NCBI GenBank assembly: GCA_038231215.1
Contig: JBBRLS010000003.1
Location: 1-64,000, forward strand
Reading direction: 5' to 3'
Length of the DNA: 64,000 nucleotides
Source of the DNA: Schlegelella_A sp038231215
GTDB lineage: Bacteria > Pseudomonadota > Gammaproteobacteria > Burkholderiales > Burkholderiaceae_C
The notes beneath the pieces are model-generated. The model was not told the DNA's origin. It saw only the letters and a program-made list of their open reading frames with translations, and did not search any database. A program made the position numbers and the translations under genes. Of this stretch, positions 20,927 through 30,111 are shown one piece after another. Position 1 is the first letter of the stretch; each line of letters starts with the position of its first letter.

Positions 20927-22669
20927 ATGAGCACCGATCCCATCGCCATCGAGATCCGCGACGTGCCGCCGCGCACGGCGTGGGCGCTCGAACAGGCCGG
21001 CGTGCATCCGCTGCTCGCGCGACTGTTCGCGGCGCGCGGCGTGAAGAGCGCCGACGAGCTCGACGAAACGCTCGGCAAACTGCTGCCGCCGGCCGGCCTT
21101 CTCGGCGCCGCCGACGCGGCCATCGTGCTTGCCGACGCGATCGGAGCCGGCAGCAGGATTTGCGTCGTCGCCGACTACGACTGCGACGGCGCGACCGCCT
21201 GCGCCGTGATGCTGCGCGGCCTGCGCATGCTCGGCGCCGAAGCGGCCACGCTCGCCTACGTCGTGCCCGACCGGCGCGTGCACGGCTACGGGCTGACGCC
21301 GGCGATCGTCGACCTGGCTCTCGCATCGGCGGCACCGGATGTGCTGGTCACCGTCGACAACGGCATCGCCAGCCTCGAAGGCGTGGCACACGCGGTGGCG
21401 CACGGGCTCACGGTCGTCATCACCGACCATCACCTGCCGGCGTTGGTCGACGACGGGGTTGTGCTGCCCGAGGCCGACGTCATCGTCAACCCGAACCAGC
21501 CCAGCTGCACGTTCGCGAGCAAGCAGCTCGCCGGCGTCGGCGTCGCCTTCTACGTGCTGCTGGCCTTGCGCGCCGAGTTGCGCGAGCGGGGCGAGTTCGA
21601 TCTGGCCGGCCAGCCCCGCCTGGATGCCCTGCTCGACCTCGTGGCGCTCGGCACGGTGGCCGATGTCGTCCGCCTCGACCGCAACAACCGTTGCCTGGTC
21701 GCGCAGGGGCTGAAGCGGATCCGCGCCGGCCGCATGCAGCCGGGCGTCGCCGCGCTGTTCGCCGCCGCCGGCCGCGACGCGCGCCAGGCCAGCGCCGCCG
21801 ACTTCGGCTTCGCCCTCGGCCCGCGTCTCAACGCCGCCGGCCGGCTCGCCGACATGACGCTGGGCATCGAATGCCTGCTCACCGACGACGCGGCGCGAGC
21901 GCACGAACTGGCGAGCGCGCTCGACGCCATCAATCGCGAGCGTCGCACCGTCGAGGCCGGCATGCGCGAGCAGGCCGAGGCACTGGTCGACCGGGCGCTT
22001 GCCGCGGCCGGCAGCGTCGAGGCCGCATTCGCCGTCTATGACCCGGCGTTTCACGAGGGCGTCGTCGGCATCATCGCCTCGCGCCTGAAGGATCGCCTGC
22101 ATCGCCCCACCTTCGTCTTCGCGCTCGGCCAGGACGGCGCGCTCAAGGGCTCGGGGCGATCGGTCGAGGGCCTGCACCTTCGCGACGCGCTCGACCTCGT
22201 CAGCAAGCGGCACCCTGCCCTGCTGAAGCGGTTCGGCGGTCACGCCATGGCGGCGGGCTGCACGATCGCCCTCGAATCGCTCGACCTGTTTCGCTCGGCG
22301 CTGCAGGCCGCCGCCGAAACCCTGGTCGCGATCCCCGCGGCGCAACGCATCGCCAGCGACGGCGCGCTCCCGGCCGAGCACTGGAACGTGGCGACGGCGC
22401 GCCTCATCGAAGCGCAGGTCTGGGGGGCCGCCTTCGAGGCGCCGGTCTTCTGCGACGCGGTCGAGGTCGTCTCGCAGCGCCTCGTCGGCGACAAGCACCT
22501 GAAGCTCGCCGTGCGCCTGGGCGGCACGGTCCGCGACGCGATCTGGTTCGGCCGCGTCGAGCCCGTCGGCGAGCGGGTGCGGCTGGCCTACCGGCTCGAG
22601 GTCGACAGCTACAACGGCAACGAGCGGCTGCAGATGATCGTCGTCGCTGCGGAAGGCCAACCGGGATAG
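20927..22669 (+). CDS. recJ: Single-stranded-DNA-specific exonuclease RecJ
   Basis: This 580-residue protein starts at ATG 20927, 8 bases after the previous stop. DHH-family motifs are present: CVVADYDCDGATACA (motif I), V-T-V-D-N-G-I, VVITDHHLP (motif III), and FALGPRLNAAGRLADMTLGI. The DHHA1 part has H-E-G-V-V-G-I-I-A-S-R-L-K-D and KRFGGHAMAAGCTI, followed by the OB fold. RecJ degrades ssDNA 5' to 3' in recombination and repair. Length fits the family. Confidence 0.97.
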   Translation: MSTDPIAIEIRDVPPRTAWALEQAGVHPLLARLFAARGVKSADELDETLGKLLPPAGLLGAADAAIVLADAIGAGSRICVVADYDCDGATACAVMLRGLRMLGAEAATLAYVVPDRRVHGYGLTPAIVDLALASAAPDVLVTVDNGIASLEGVAHAVAHGLTVVITDHHLPALVDDGVVLPEADVIVNPNQPSCTFASKQLAGVGVAFYVLLALRAELRERGEFDLAGQPRLDALLDLVALGTVADVVRLDRNNRCLVAQGLKRIRAGRMQPGVAALFAAAGRDARQASAADFGFALGPRLNAAGRLADMTLGIECLLTDDAARAHELASALDAINRERRTVEAGMREQAEALVDRALAAAGSVEAAFAVYDPAFHEGVVGIIASRLKDRLHRPTFVFALGQDGALKGSGRSVEGLHLRDALDLVSKRHPALLKRFGGHAMAAGCTIALESLDLFRSALQAAAETLVAIPAAQRIASDGALPAEHWNVATARLIEAQVWGAAFEAPVFCDAVEVVSQRLVGDKHLKLAVRLGGTVRDAIWFGRVEPVGERVRLAYRLEVDSYNGNERLQMIVVAAEGQPG

Positions 22670-22748
22670 CTTCAGCCTGACCCTCGAAATCGTCAGCTCG
22701 TCGCAAGGTGCTTCGCCCGGCGGGCGGGCCGCGCGACACTTGCGCCCC

Positions 22749-23639
22749 ATGGAACTGCACATCACCGGTCTTTCCAAGACCTACGCCAACGGCGTGCGCG
22801 CGCTCGACGAGGTGAGCCTGTCGATCCCCACCGGCATGTTCGGCCTGCTCGGCCCGAACGGCGCGGGCAAGTCGACCCTGATGCGAACCCTCGCCACCCT
22901 GCAGGACGCCGACCACGGCTCGGCGCAGCTCGTCGACGCCGCCAAAGGCACGCACATCAACGTGCTGCGCGACAAGGCCGGCGTGCGTCGCGTGCTCGGC
23001 TACCTGCCGCAGGACTTCGGCGTCTACCCCAAGGTCAGCGCCGAAGACATGCTCGACCACCTGGCGCGCCTGAAAGGCCTGGCCGATCGCGCCGAGCGCA
23101 AGCACGCGGTCGAGACCCTGCTGCGCCAAACCAACCTCTACGACGTGCGCAAGAAGGCGCTCGGTGGCTTTTCCGGCGGCATGCGGCAACGCTTCGGCAT
23201 CGCCCAGGCGCTGCTCGGCGACCCCAAGCTCATCATCGTCGACGAGCCGACGGCAGGACTCGACCCGGAAGAACGGACGCGCTTCCACAACCTGCTCGTC
23301 GAGATCGGCGAGGAGGTGATCGTCCTGCTGTCGACGCACATCGTCTCCGACGTCAGCGACCTCTGCCCGCAACTGGCGATCATGAACAAGGGCAAGGTGC
23401 TGACCAGCGGCACGCCCAAGCAGCTCACCGACGCGCTCGCCGGCCGCATCTGGCAGGCCTCGGTGACGCGCGCCGACGTCGCAGCGCTGCGCGAGCGCCA
23501 CAAGGTCATCTCGACGCGCCTCTATACCGGCAAGACGACGGTGCACGTCATCGCCGACGGCCCGCCGGGCCCGGAGTTCGCGCCCGTCGAGGCGACCCTC
23601 GACGACGCCTACTTCGCCGCCATCGGCGGGCACGCATGA
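22749..23639 (+). CDS. ABC transporter ATP-binding protein
   Basis: This 296-residue ATPase has Walker A GPNGAGKST, signature F-S-G-G-M-R-Q-R, Walker B LIIVDEPTAGLD and the switch S-T-H. Between Walker A and the signature is GYLPQDFGVYPKVSAEDMLD, typical of CcmA/YhaQ-like exporters. The C-terminal 70 residues form an extra regulatory domain ending in LDDAYFAAIGGHA. It lies 31 bases upstream of the permease-peptidase fusion and must be its energising partner. The upstream TTG 22740 is a possible but weaker start. Confidence 0.92.
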   Translation: MELHITGLSKTYANGVRALDEVSLSIPTGMFGLLGPNGAGKSTLMRTLATLQDADHGSAQLVDAAKGTHINVLRDKAGVRRVLGYLPQDFGVYPKVSAEDMLDHLARLKGLADRAERKHAVETLLRQTNLYDVRKKALGGFSGGMRQRFGIAQALLGDPKLIIVDEPTAGLDPEERTRFHNLLVEIGEEVIVLLSTHIVSDVSDLCPQLAIMNKGKVLTSGTPKQLTDALAGRIWQASVTRADVAALRERHKVISTRLYTGKTTVHVIADGPPGPEFAPVEATLDDAYFAAIGGHA

Positions 23640-23670
23640 ACGCGTCGCCCGGCGCCGTCGTGAGGGCGGC

Positions 23671-26600
23671 ATGAGCCTGCTGGCGATCGCCTCGTTCGAG
23701 TTCAGGTCGCGGCTCAAGCTCGTCTCGACCTGGGTCTACTTCCTCGTCTTCTTCTGTCTCTCGCTGCTCTGGATCGCCGCCGCCGGCGGCCTCTTCAAGG
23801 ACGCCAACATCTCGTTCGGCAGCGGCAAGGTAGCCGTGAACTCGCCGTTCGCCCTGGCGCAGACGGTGGCGGTGCTCGGCATGTTCGGCATCACCGTCAT
23901 GGCAGCGATCATGGGCCGCGCCGTGCAGCAGGACGTCGAGTACCGGACGCAGGGCTTCTTCTTCACGGCGCCGATCGGCAAGCTCGCGTACCTCGGCGGC
24001 CGCTTTGCCGGCGCCCTCGGCGTGCTGCTGGTGGTCTTTGCGAGTCTCGGCCTCGGCGCCTTCGTCGCCACCCTGCTGCCGGGCATGGACGCCGAGCGGC
24101 TCGGCCCGAACCGCTGGGGCGCCTACCTGATGCCCTACGCCACGGTGCTGGTGCCGAACGCCGTGCTGATCGGCGCCGTGTTCTTCGGCCTGGCCGCGAC
24201 GACGAAGAAGATGCTGCCTGTCTACATCGGCAGCGTGCTCGTGCTGCTCGGCTGGCTGATCGCGGTTCAGCTCGTGCGCGACATCGACAACCGGACCGTC
24301 GCGGCGCTGATCGACCCGTTCGGCAGCCGCGCGCTCGGCACGTTGACGGAGTACTGGACGATTTCGGAGCGCAACGCCAAGCTGATCCCGCTCGAGGGCA
24401 TCCTGCTCTGGAACCGGCTGCTCTGGCTCGGCATCGCGGTCGCGGTTTCGGGCCTTTGCTTCTGGCGCTTCTCGTTCGCTGAAGCGGCGGGGGCGAGCTC
24501 GGGCAAGCGCGACAAGAAGGTGGCCGACCCGGAAGACGCGTCGGCGACGACGCTGCGCAGCCCTCCCGCGCACGTCTCCGGCATGCGCCCGACGAGCGCC
24601 TGGTGGCTCGTGCCACATCGCGTCTGGCTCGAGTTCCGCGAGACGACGAAGAACATCTACTTCGGCGTGCTCGTCCTCGCCGGCCTGCTCTTTCTCGTCT
24701 TTGCGAGCACGACCGTGGGCGGCGTCTACGGCACCAATACCTGGCCGGTGACTTACCAGATGCTCGGCCTCCTGTCCGGCACCTTTGCCGCCTTCATGCT
24801 CATCATCATCGCCTTCTACGCCGGCGAGCTGGTCTGGCGCGAGCGCGACAACCGGCTCGACCAGATCAGCGACGCATTGCCGACGCCGACCTGGCTGCCG
24901 CTCGTGAGCAAGCTCATCGCCTTGATGCTCGTGCCAGCCGTGCTGCAGGCGCTGCTCATGCTCTGCGGCATGGCGATCCAGGCCGTCAAGGGCTACACCC
25001 ACTTCGAGCCGGGCCTCTATCTCTACGACCTCTTCACGATCGACCTCGTCAACTACTGGCTGGTCTGCGCGCTCGCCATCGCCGTGCATTCGATCGTCGA
25101 CAACAAGTACGTAGGCCACTTCGTCGTCGTCGTCTACTACGTGGTCTCGCTGTTCGCAAGCCAGCTCGGGTTCGAGCACAACCTCTACAAGTTCGGCAGC
25201 GTGCCGGCCGCGGTCTATTCCGACATGAACGGCTACGGCCACTTCCTGCTGCGCGTGCGCGCCTTCCAGGCGTATTGGGGCACGGCCTCGCTGCTGCTGC
25301 TGGTAGCAGCCTTTCTGTTCTGGACGCGCGGCACGGCGAGCTCGTGGCGCGAGCGGCTGGTCGCGGCACGCGAGCGCGTCGGCGCCGGCCCGCTCGGCCT
25401 GGCCGCCGCGTCGGCGCTGCCCTTCGTCGGCATCGGCGTCTTCATCTTCTACAACACCAACGTCCTCAATCACTACGAGACCAGCCACGACCGCCAGGCG
25501 CGGCAGGTCGAGTACGAGAAACGCTACAAGGCCAGCGCCGCCGAGCCGCAACCGAAGATCACCGCGGTCATGCTCGACGTCGATCTGTTCCCGAGCGAGC
25601 AACGCGTTCGCATGCGTGGCAAGTACGCGCTGCAGAACAAGACCGGCAAACCCGTCACGACGCTGCAACTCGCCTTTTCGGCCGGCCGCGCTCTGACGAT
25701 CCGTCAGCTCGAGCTCGGCGTGCCGGCGCGACTGCTCGACGACAACCGCGACCTCGGCGTTCGCATCTATGTGCTGGCGACGCCGCTCGCCTCGGGCGCA
25801 GCGACGACGCTGAGCTTCGACCTCGAGTTGCCGACGCACGGTTTTGCCAACGAAGGATCGAACACCGCGGTCGTCTACAACGGCAGCTTCATCAACGGCC
25901 ATGCGGTGCTGCCGAACATCGGCTACCAGGAGCGCGCCGAGCTCGATCGCGACCAGGACCGCAAGAAGTTCGGTCTCGCCCCCAAGGAGCGCATGCGCGA
26001 CCGCGACGACCCCGCAGCGCTGCAGGTCAACGGCATCACGCCCGACGCCGACTTCATCGACTACGAAGCGACCGTCTCGACCGAAGCCGACCAGATCGCG
26101 ATCTCGCCGGGCTATCTGCAGCGCGAATGGACCGAAGGAGGGCGCCGCTACTTCCACTACAAGATGGATGTGCCCATCCTCAACTTTTACGCTTTCCAGT
26201 CGGCCCGCTACGCGGTCAAGAAGGACACCTGGCACGGGCCGGCCGGCGACGTGGCGATCGAGATCTACCACCAGCCCGGCCACGAGTTCGACCTCGACTC
26301 GATGGACGCCTCGGTCAAGGACTCGCTCGCCTACTTCAGCGCGAACTTCGGCCCGTACCAGTACCGGCAGTTCCGCATCGTCGAGTTCCCGCGCTACGCG
26401 GTCTTCGCGCAATCGTTCCCGAACACGATCCCTTTCTCGGAGGCGATCGGCTTCATCGCCCGGGTCCGACCCGACGACCCGAAGGACATCGACTATCCCT
26501 ACTACGTGACCGCGCACGAGACGGCGCATCAATGGTGGGCGCATCAGGTGATAGGCGGCAACGCACAGGGCGGCACGATGCTCATCGAGTCTCTGGCGCA

Positions 26601-27282
26601 GTACTCGGCGCTGATGGTGATGAAGAAGAAGTTCGGCGCGGCCAGGATGCGGCGCTTCCTCGCCTACGAGCTGACCGGCTATCTGACCGGCCGCGCCTTC
26701 GAGCAAAAGAAGGAGTTGCCGCTTTCGCGCGTCGAGAACCAGCCCTACATCCACTACAACAAGGGCAGCCTGGTCTTCTACGCCTTGCAGGACTACATCG
26801 GCGAGGACAAGCTCGACCAGGCGATCCGTGCCTTCCGCGACGCGCACGCCTTCAAAGGGCCGCCCTATCCCAGCAGCGAGGAGCTCGTGACGCGCATCCG
26901 CGAAGTAACGCCGCCCGAGATGCAGTACCTGATCGAAGACATGTTCGAGAAGATCGTCGTCTACGACAACCGCGCCGTCTCGGCGAGCATGAAGCCGCTC
27001 GCCGGCGGAAAGTGGGAAGTGACGATGAAGATCGTCGCCAAGAAGCGCGTCGCCGACGCCTTGGGCAAGGAAAGCGACGTGCCGCTCGACGACCTGATCG
27101 ACATCGGCGTCATCGACGCGAACGGCGACGCGATCGCCGTCGAGAGAAAGCGCATCACGACCGAGGAATCAAGCTTCACGATGACCGTCGACAAGCGTCC
27201 GGCCAAGGCCGGCATCGATCCGCTGAACAAGCTGATCGACCGCCGGCCCGACGACAACGCGATCGCCGTCACGGCCGGGTAG
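23671..27282 (+). CDS. ABC-2 permease fused to M1-type aminopeptidase
   Basis: This is a 1,203-residue fusion. Residues 1 to about 600 hold roughly twelve membrane helices in two ABC-2-like halves separated by a charged linker (about residues 270-320). Residues from about 630 form a soluble domain with M1 fold features: ARYAVKKDTWHGPAGDVAIE, YFSANFGPYQYRQFRIVEFP, and the gluzincin motif H949-E-T-A-H953. The third zinc ligand is Glu 973, in L-I-E-S-L-A-Q-Y-S-A. It is encoded next to its ATPase. The domain is probably periplasmic and may process exported peptides; the substrate is unknown. Confidence 0.92.
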   Translation: MSLLAIASFEFRSRLKLVSTWVYFLVFFCLSLLWIAAAGGLFKDANISFGSGKVAVNSPFALAQTVAVLGMFGITVMAAIMGRAVQQDVEYRTQGFFFTAPIGKLAYLGGRFAGALGVLLVVFASLGLGAFVATLLPGMDAERLGPNRWGAYLMPYATVLVPNAVLIGAVFFGLAATTKKMLPVYIGSVLVLLGWLIAVQLVRDIDNRTVAALIDPFGSRALGTLTEYWTISERNAKLIPLEGILLWNRLLWLGIAVAVSGLCFWRFSFAEAAGASSGKRDKKVADPEDASATTLRSPPAHVSGMRPTSAWWLVPHRVWLEFRETTKNIYFGVLVLAGLLFLVFASTTVGGVYGTNTWPVTYQMLGLLSGTFAAFMLIIIAFYAGELVWRERDNRLDQISDALPTPTWLPLVSKLIALMLVPAVLQALLMLCGMAIQAVKGYTHFEPGLYLYDLFTIDLVNYWLVCALAIAVHSIVDNKYVGHFVVVVYYVVSLFASQLGFEHNLYKFGSVPAAVYSDMNGYGHFLLRVRAFQAYWGTASLLLLVAAFLFWTRGTASSWRERLVAARERVGAGPLGLAAASALPFVGIGVFIFYNTNVLNHYETSHDRQARQVEYEKRYKASAAEPQPKITAVMLDVDLFPSEQRVRMRGKYALQNKTGKPVTTLQLAFSAGRALTIRQLELGVPARLLDDNRDLGVRIYVLATPLASGAATTLSFDLELPTHGFANEGSNTAVVYNGSFINGHAVLPNIGYQERAELDRDQDRKKFGLAPKERMRDRDDPAALQVNGITPDADFIDYEATVSTEADQIAISPGYLQREWTEGGRRYFHYKMDVPILNFYAFQSARYAVKKDTWHGPAGDVAIEIYHQPGHEFDLDSMDASVKDSLAYFSANFGPYQYRQFRIVEFPRYAVFAQSFPNTIPFSEAIGFIARVRPDDPKDIDYPYYVTAHETAHQWWAHQVIGGNAQGGTMLIESLAQYSALMVMKKKFGAARMRRFLAYELTGYLTGRAFEQKKELPLSRVENQPYIHYNKGSLVFYALQDYIGEDKLDQAIRAFRDAHAFKGPPYPSSEELVTRIREVTPPEMQYLIEDMFEKIVVYDNRAVSASMKPLAGGKWEVTMKIVAKKRVADALGKESDVPLDDLIDIGVIDANGDAIAVERKRITTEESSFTMTVDKRPAKAGIDPLNKLIDRRPDDNAIAVTAG

Positions 27283-27354
27283 GCGCGGACGCGTCGGGCG
27301 CGGCCAGCGCCGGTGCGAGTCCGGCCCTCTATGATGCGGCGAGAGCCACTCGTC

Positions 27355-28206
27355 ATGAACGCCGACCTGCACTGCCATTCTTCCGTCTCCGACGGCACGC
27401 TAGAACCCGAGGCGGTCGCGGCGCGCGCCAAGGCGAATGGCGTCGAGCTGTGGGCACTGACCGATCACGATGAGACAGGCGGCCAGCAGCGCGCGCTCTC
27501 CGCGGCGCACGCGCTCGGCCTGCCCTGCCTCACCGGCACCGAGATCTCGGTGACCTTTGCCGGCGTCACGGTGCACATCGTCGGCCTCGGCTTCGACGTC
27601 GCCGACGAGCGCCTCACCCGGGGCCTGGCAGCGACACGCGGCGGCCGCGAGGAGCGCGCCCGCGAGATGTCCGACGAGCTCGCCAAGGTCGGCATCGTCG
27701 GCGCGTACGAAGGTGCCCTGCACTTCGTCGGCAACCCGGAGCTCATCTCGAGAACCCACTTCGCTCGATTTCTGGTCGAGAGCGGCGTCTGCGGCGACAC
27801 GCAGGAGGTGTTCAGGCGCTTTCTCGTCGAAGGCAAGCCCGGCTTCGTGCCGCACCGCTGGGCGACGCTGCGCGACGCCGTGACCTGGATCTCGGAGGCC
27901 GGCGGCCTCGCTGTCGTCGCTCACCCGGCGCGCTACAAGTTTACGCCGACCGAGGAGTACGCACTGTTCACCGAATTCAAGGCGCTCGGCGGGCGCGGCG
28001 TCGAGGTCGTGACCGGCGCGCACAGCGCCGCCGACGCGCTGCGCTATGCCGACACGGCGCGCGAGTTCGACCTGCTTGCTTCGCGCGGCAGCGACTTCCA
28101 CAGCCCCGAGGAGAGCCGCATCGACCTCGGCGGCCTGCCGCCTTTGCCGGGCGGCCTTTCGCCGGTCTGGGAGGCGCTCACAGCGCAAATCCACTCGCCT
28201 GCCTGA
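27355..28206 (+). CDS. rnm: PHP-domain phosphoesterase, RNase AM-like
   Basis: This 283-residue protein starts at ATG 27355 (the GTG at 27313 is less likely). PHP metal motifs are DLHCHSSVSDG near residue 4, A-L-T-D-H-D-E-T, L-T-G-T-E-I-S, VVAHPARY and the C-terminal G-S-D-F-H-S-P. This is the YciV/TrpH family, whose E. coli member RNase AM trims 5' ends of rRNAs and oligonucleotides in the 5' to 3' direction. The yciO gene follows 51 bases later, the same pairing as in E. coli, which supports orthology. Confidence 0.9.
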   Translation: MNADLHCHSSVSDGTLEPEAVAARAKANGVELWALTDHDETGGQQRALSAAHALGLPCLTGTEISVTFAGVTVHIVGLGFDVADERLTRGLAATRGGREERAREMSDELAKVGIVGAYEGALHFVGNPELISRTHFARFLVESGVCGDTQEVFRRFLVEGKPGFVPHRWATLRDAVTWISEAGGLAVVAHPARYKFTPTEEYALFTEFKALGGRGVEVVTGAHSAADALRYADTAREFDLLASRGSDFHSPEESRIDLGGLPPLPGGLSPVWEALTAQIHSPA

Positions 28207-28257
28207 GGCCAGGAGCCTGGGCGGCAGAGAGACGGTCCGCGCGCCGACAATCGGCGC

Positions 28258-28899
28258 ATGTCCCAGTATTTCGAAGTCCACGCGACGCATCCGCAGCAGC
28301 GTCTGCTCAAGCAGGCGGCGCAGATCCTGCACCAGGGCGGCGTCGCCGCGATCCCCACCGACTCGAGCTACGCACTGGTCTGCCACCTCGACGACAAGGC
28401 CGCCGCCGAGCAATTGCGTCGCATCCGCGGCGTCGACGACCGGCATCACCTGACGCTGCTCTGCCGCGACCTTTCCGAGCTGGCGAGCTATGCGCGCGTC
28501 GACAACAAGCAGTACCGCCTGCTCAAGGCGGCGACGCCGGGGCCCTTCACCTTCATCCTCGAGGCGACCAAGGAGGTGCCGCGCCGCGTCTCGCATCCGT
28601 CGCGGCGAACGATCGGCCTGCGCGTTCCCGATCATCCGGTGACGAGCGCGCTGCTCGACCTGCTCGGCCAGCCGCTGCTCGCGACGACGCTGATCGCGCC
28701 GGGCGAAAGCGAGCCGATGAACGACGCAACGCTGATCCGCGAGCGCTTCGAGAAGGTCGTGCAGGCCATCGTCGACGCCGGCGCCTGCCCGATGCGGCCG
28801 ACCACCGTGGTCGATCTGAGCGGCGCCGCTCCGGTGCTCGTGCGCCTCGGCCGCGGCAATCCGGCCCTGCTCGGCCTGGGCGTCGAAGAGGCCGCTTGA
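28258..28899 (+). CDS. yciO: YciO (Sua5/YrdC family) protein
   Basis: This 213-residue protein has the YrdC fold: GGVAAIPTDSSYALVCHLDD, RIRGVDDRHHLTLLCRDLSE, then ATPGPFTFILEATKEVPRR and TIGLRVPDHPVTSALLDLLG. The family includes threonylcarbamoyl-AMP synthases. YciO is the shorter paralogue whose contribution to tRNA t6A is weaker or uncertain. The K-x-R nucleotide-binding motif of TsaC reads D-D-R-H-H here, as in YciO. The last codons overlap the -35 box of the next promoter. Confidence 0.92.
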   Translation: MSQYFEVHATHPQQRLLKQAAQILHQGGVAAIPTDSSYALVCHLDDKAAAEQLRRIRGVDDRHHLTLLCRDLSELASYARVDNKQYRLLKAATPGPFTFILEATKEVPRRVSHPSRRTIGLRVPDHPVTSALLDLLGQPLLATTLIAPGESEPMNDATLIRERFEKVVQAIVDAGACPMRPTTVVDLSGAAPVLVRLGRGNPALLGLGVEEAA

Positions 28900-28924
28900 C
28901 ATCGAACTGATTCGCTACTAAAGT
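28896..28924 (+). promoter_or_regulatory. Sigma-70 promoter of the SPFH gene
   Basis: TTGACA (28896-28901), 17-base spacer, TAAAGT (28919-28924). The -35 overlaps the stop of yciO. The start codon is about 60 bases downstream. Confidence 0.8.
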
Positions 28925-28933
28925 GATATCACT
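28922..28933. promoter_or_regulatory. Operator-like palindrome
   Basis: AGTGATATCACT is a perfect 12-bp palindrome overlapping the end of the -10 box and the start site, well placed to repress. The ribbon-helix-helix protein encoded two genes on could be the regulator, since this class binds short palindromes. Confidence 0.6.
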
Positions 28934-28990
28934 CTGACATCGCCGACAAGATCGTCGGCGAATCGGGGAGTTGTCAATCAGGAGCATGTC

Positions 28991-29881
28991 ATGACGATGC
29001 AATCGGCCGAGGAACGGCCTGCCTCGACGAGCAGTGGATTCGTCTACATCGCCGTCGGTCTCATCACCCTGCTGGCGTCGACGGGCTTGTTCGCGACGCG
29101 GCCGATGGGGCTCACGATCATTCTTCTCGTCACCTCGACGCTGGTCGCCGCCTGGTGCCTGGGCGGCCTCTACATGCTGCAGCCGAACCAGGCGGCGCTT
29201 CTTCTGCTGTTCGGCAGCTATCGCGGCACCGATCGCGAGCGCGGCTTGCGCTGGGCCAATCCGTTCTATTCCAAGACCAAGATCTCGGTGCGCGCGCACA
29301 ACTTCAACAGCGAAAAGCTCAAGGTCAACGACCTGCGCGGCAACCCGATCGAGATCGGCGCGACCGTGGTCTGGCGCGTCGACGACACGGCGATGGCGAG
29401 CTTCGACGTCGAGAACTACGAGGCCTACGTGCTGACGCAGGCCGAGTCGGCGCTGCGCCACCTGGCGCTCAGCTACGCCTACGACAACTTCGACGAGCCG
29501 GGCACGACCAAGTCGGCCGAGGTGACGCTGCGTTCGGGCACCGAGGAGGTGTCGGCGGCTCTTCGCAAGGAACTGCAGGATCGCTTCGCGCAGGCCGGCA
29601 TCGTCGTCGTCGACGCCAAGCTCACGCACCTCGCCTACGCGCCGGAGATCGCCGGCACGATGCTGCGCCGGCAGCAGGCCGAGGCAGTGATCGCAGCGCG
29701 CACGAAGATCGTCGCCGGCGCCGTGGGCATGGTCGAGATGGCCTTGAACAGCCTGGCCGAGCGGGCCGTCGTCCATCTCGACGACGAGCGCCGCGCGGCG
29801 ATGGTGAGCAACCTGTTGGTCGTGCTGTGCTCGGATCACGACGCCACGCCGGTCGTCAACACCGGCACGCTCTATACCTGA
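28991..29881 (+). CDS. SPFH/Band 7 domain membrane protein
   Basis: This 296-residue protein starts at ATG 28991, with CAGGAG about 8 bases upstream. Two N-terminal helices (GFVYIAVGLITLLASTGLFA and LTIILLVTSTLVAAWCLGGL) precede an SPFH domain. That domain has LQPNQAALLLLFGSYRGTDR, GLRWANPFYSKTKISVRAHN, IEIGATVVWRVDDTAMASFD and a coiled-coil-like helix E-I-A-G-T-M-L-R-R-Q-Q-A-E-A-V. SPFH proteins form ring assemblies or microdomains in membranes. A ribbon-helix-helix gene follows 31 bases later, probably in the same operon. Confidence 0.92.
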   Translation: MTMQSAEERPASTSSGFVYIAVGLITLLASTGLFATRPMGLTIILLVTSTLVAAWCLGGLYMLQPNQAALLLLFGSYRGTDRERGLRWANPFYSKTKISVRAHNFNSEKLKVNDLRGNPIEIGATVVWRVDDTAMASFDVENYEAYVLTQAESALRHLALSYAYDNFDEPGTTKSAEVTLRSGTEEVSAALRKELQDRFAQAGIVVVDAKLTHLAYAPEIAGTMLRRQQAEAVIAARTKIVAGAVGMVEMALNSLAERAVVHLDDERRAAMVSNLLVVLCSDHDATPVVNTGTLYT

Positions 29882-29912
29882 GGCGACGCACGCAACCCGC
29901 GAACCGTCGGCG

Positions 29913-30110
29913 ATGGCGAGCCCCGACAAGAAGGCCTTTCTGTTGCGCGTCGATCCGGCCTTGTGGGCCGAGATCGAGCGTCTGGCCGCGGCCGAGTTGC
30001 GCAGCGCAAACGCGCAGGTCGAATACCTGTTGCGCGATGCCTTGCGGACCCGCGGCGTGTCGACCAAGACCCTCACCCCGGCCCTCTCCCGCAAGCGGGA
30101 GAGGGAGTAG
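29913..30110 (+). CDS. Ribbon-helix-helix (Arc-like) DNA-binding protein
   Basis: This 65-residue protein starts at ATG 29913. KKAFLLRVDPALWAEIERLA forms the strand and helix A, and LRSANAQVEYLLRDALRTRG helix B of an RHH fold of the Arc type. The last residues (LTPALSRKRERE) are translated from an intergenic palindromic repeat at 30071-30108, so the native C terminus has been replaced or extended by repeat sequence. It could autoregulate the SPFH operon through the palindrome at 28922-28933 (inference). Confidence 0.8.
   Translation: MASPDKKAFLLRVDPALWAEIERLAAAELRSANAQVEYLLRDALRTRGVSTKTLTPALSRKRERE
30083..30106. terminator. REP-like hairpin between converging genes
   Basis: CCCTCTCCCGC-AA-GCGGGAGAGGG is a perfect 11-bp stem with a 2-base loop. 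It lies between the RHH gene and folE2, which converge. The flanking CCCTCACCCCGG matches a repeat common between proteobacterial genes. No T-run follows, so termination is only possible, not shown. Confidence 0.5.
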
Positions 30111-30111
30111 G

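Noticed and set aside
20585..26847. Long minus-strand open frames opposite recJ, the ABC ATPase and the permease-peptidase
   Set aside because: They are antisense shadows produced by high GC content. Their composition is dominated by Arg, Ala, Gly and Asp without recognisable motifs.
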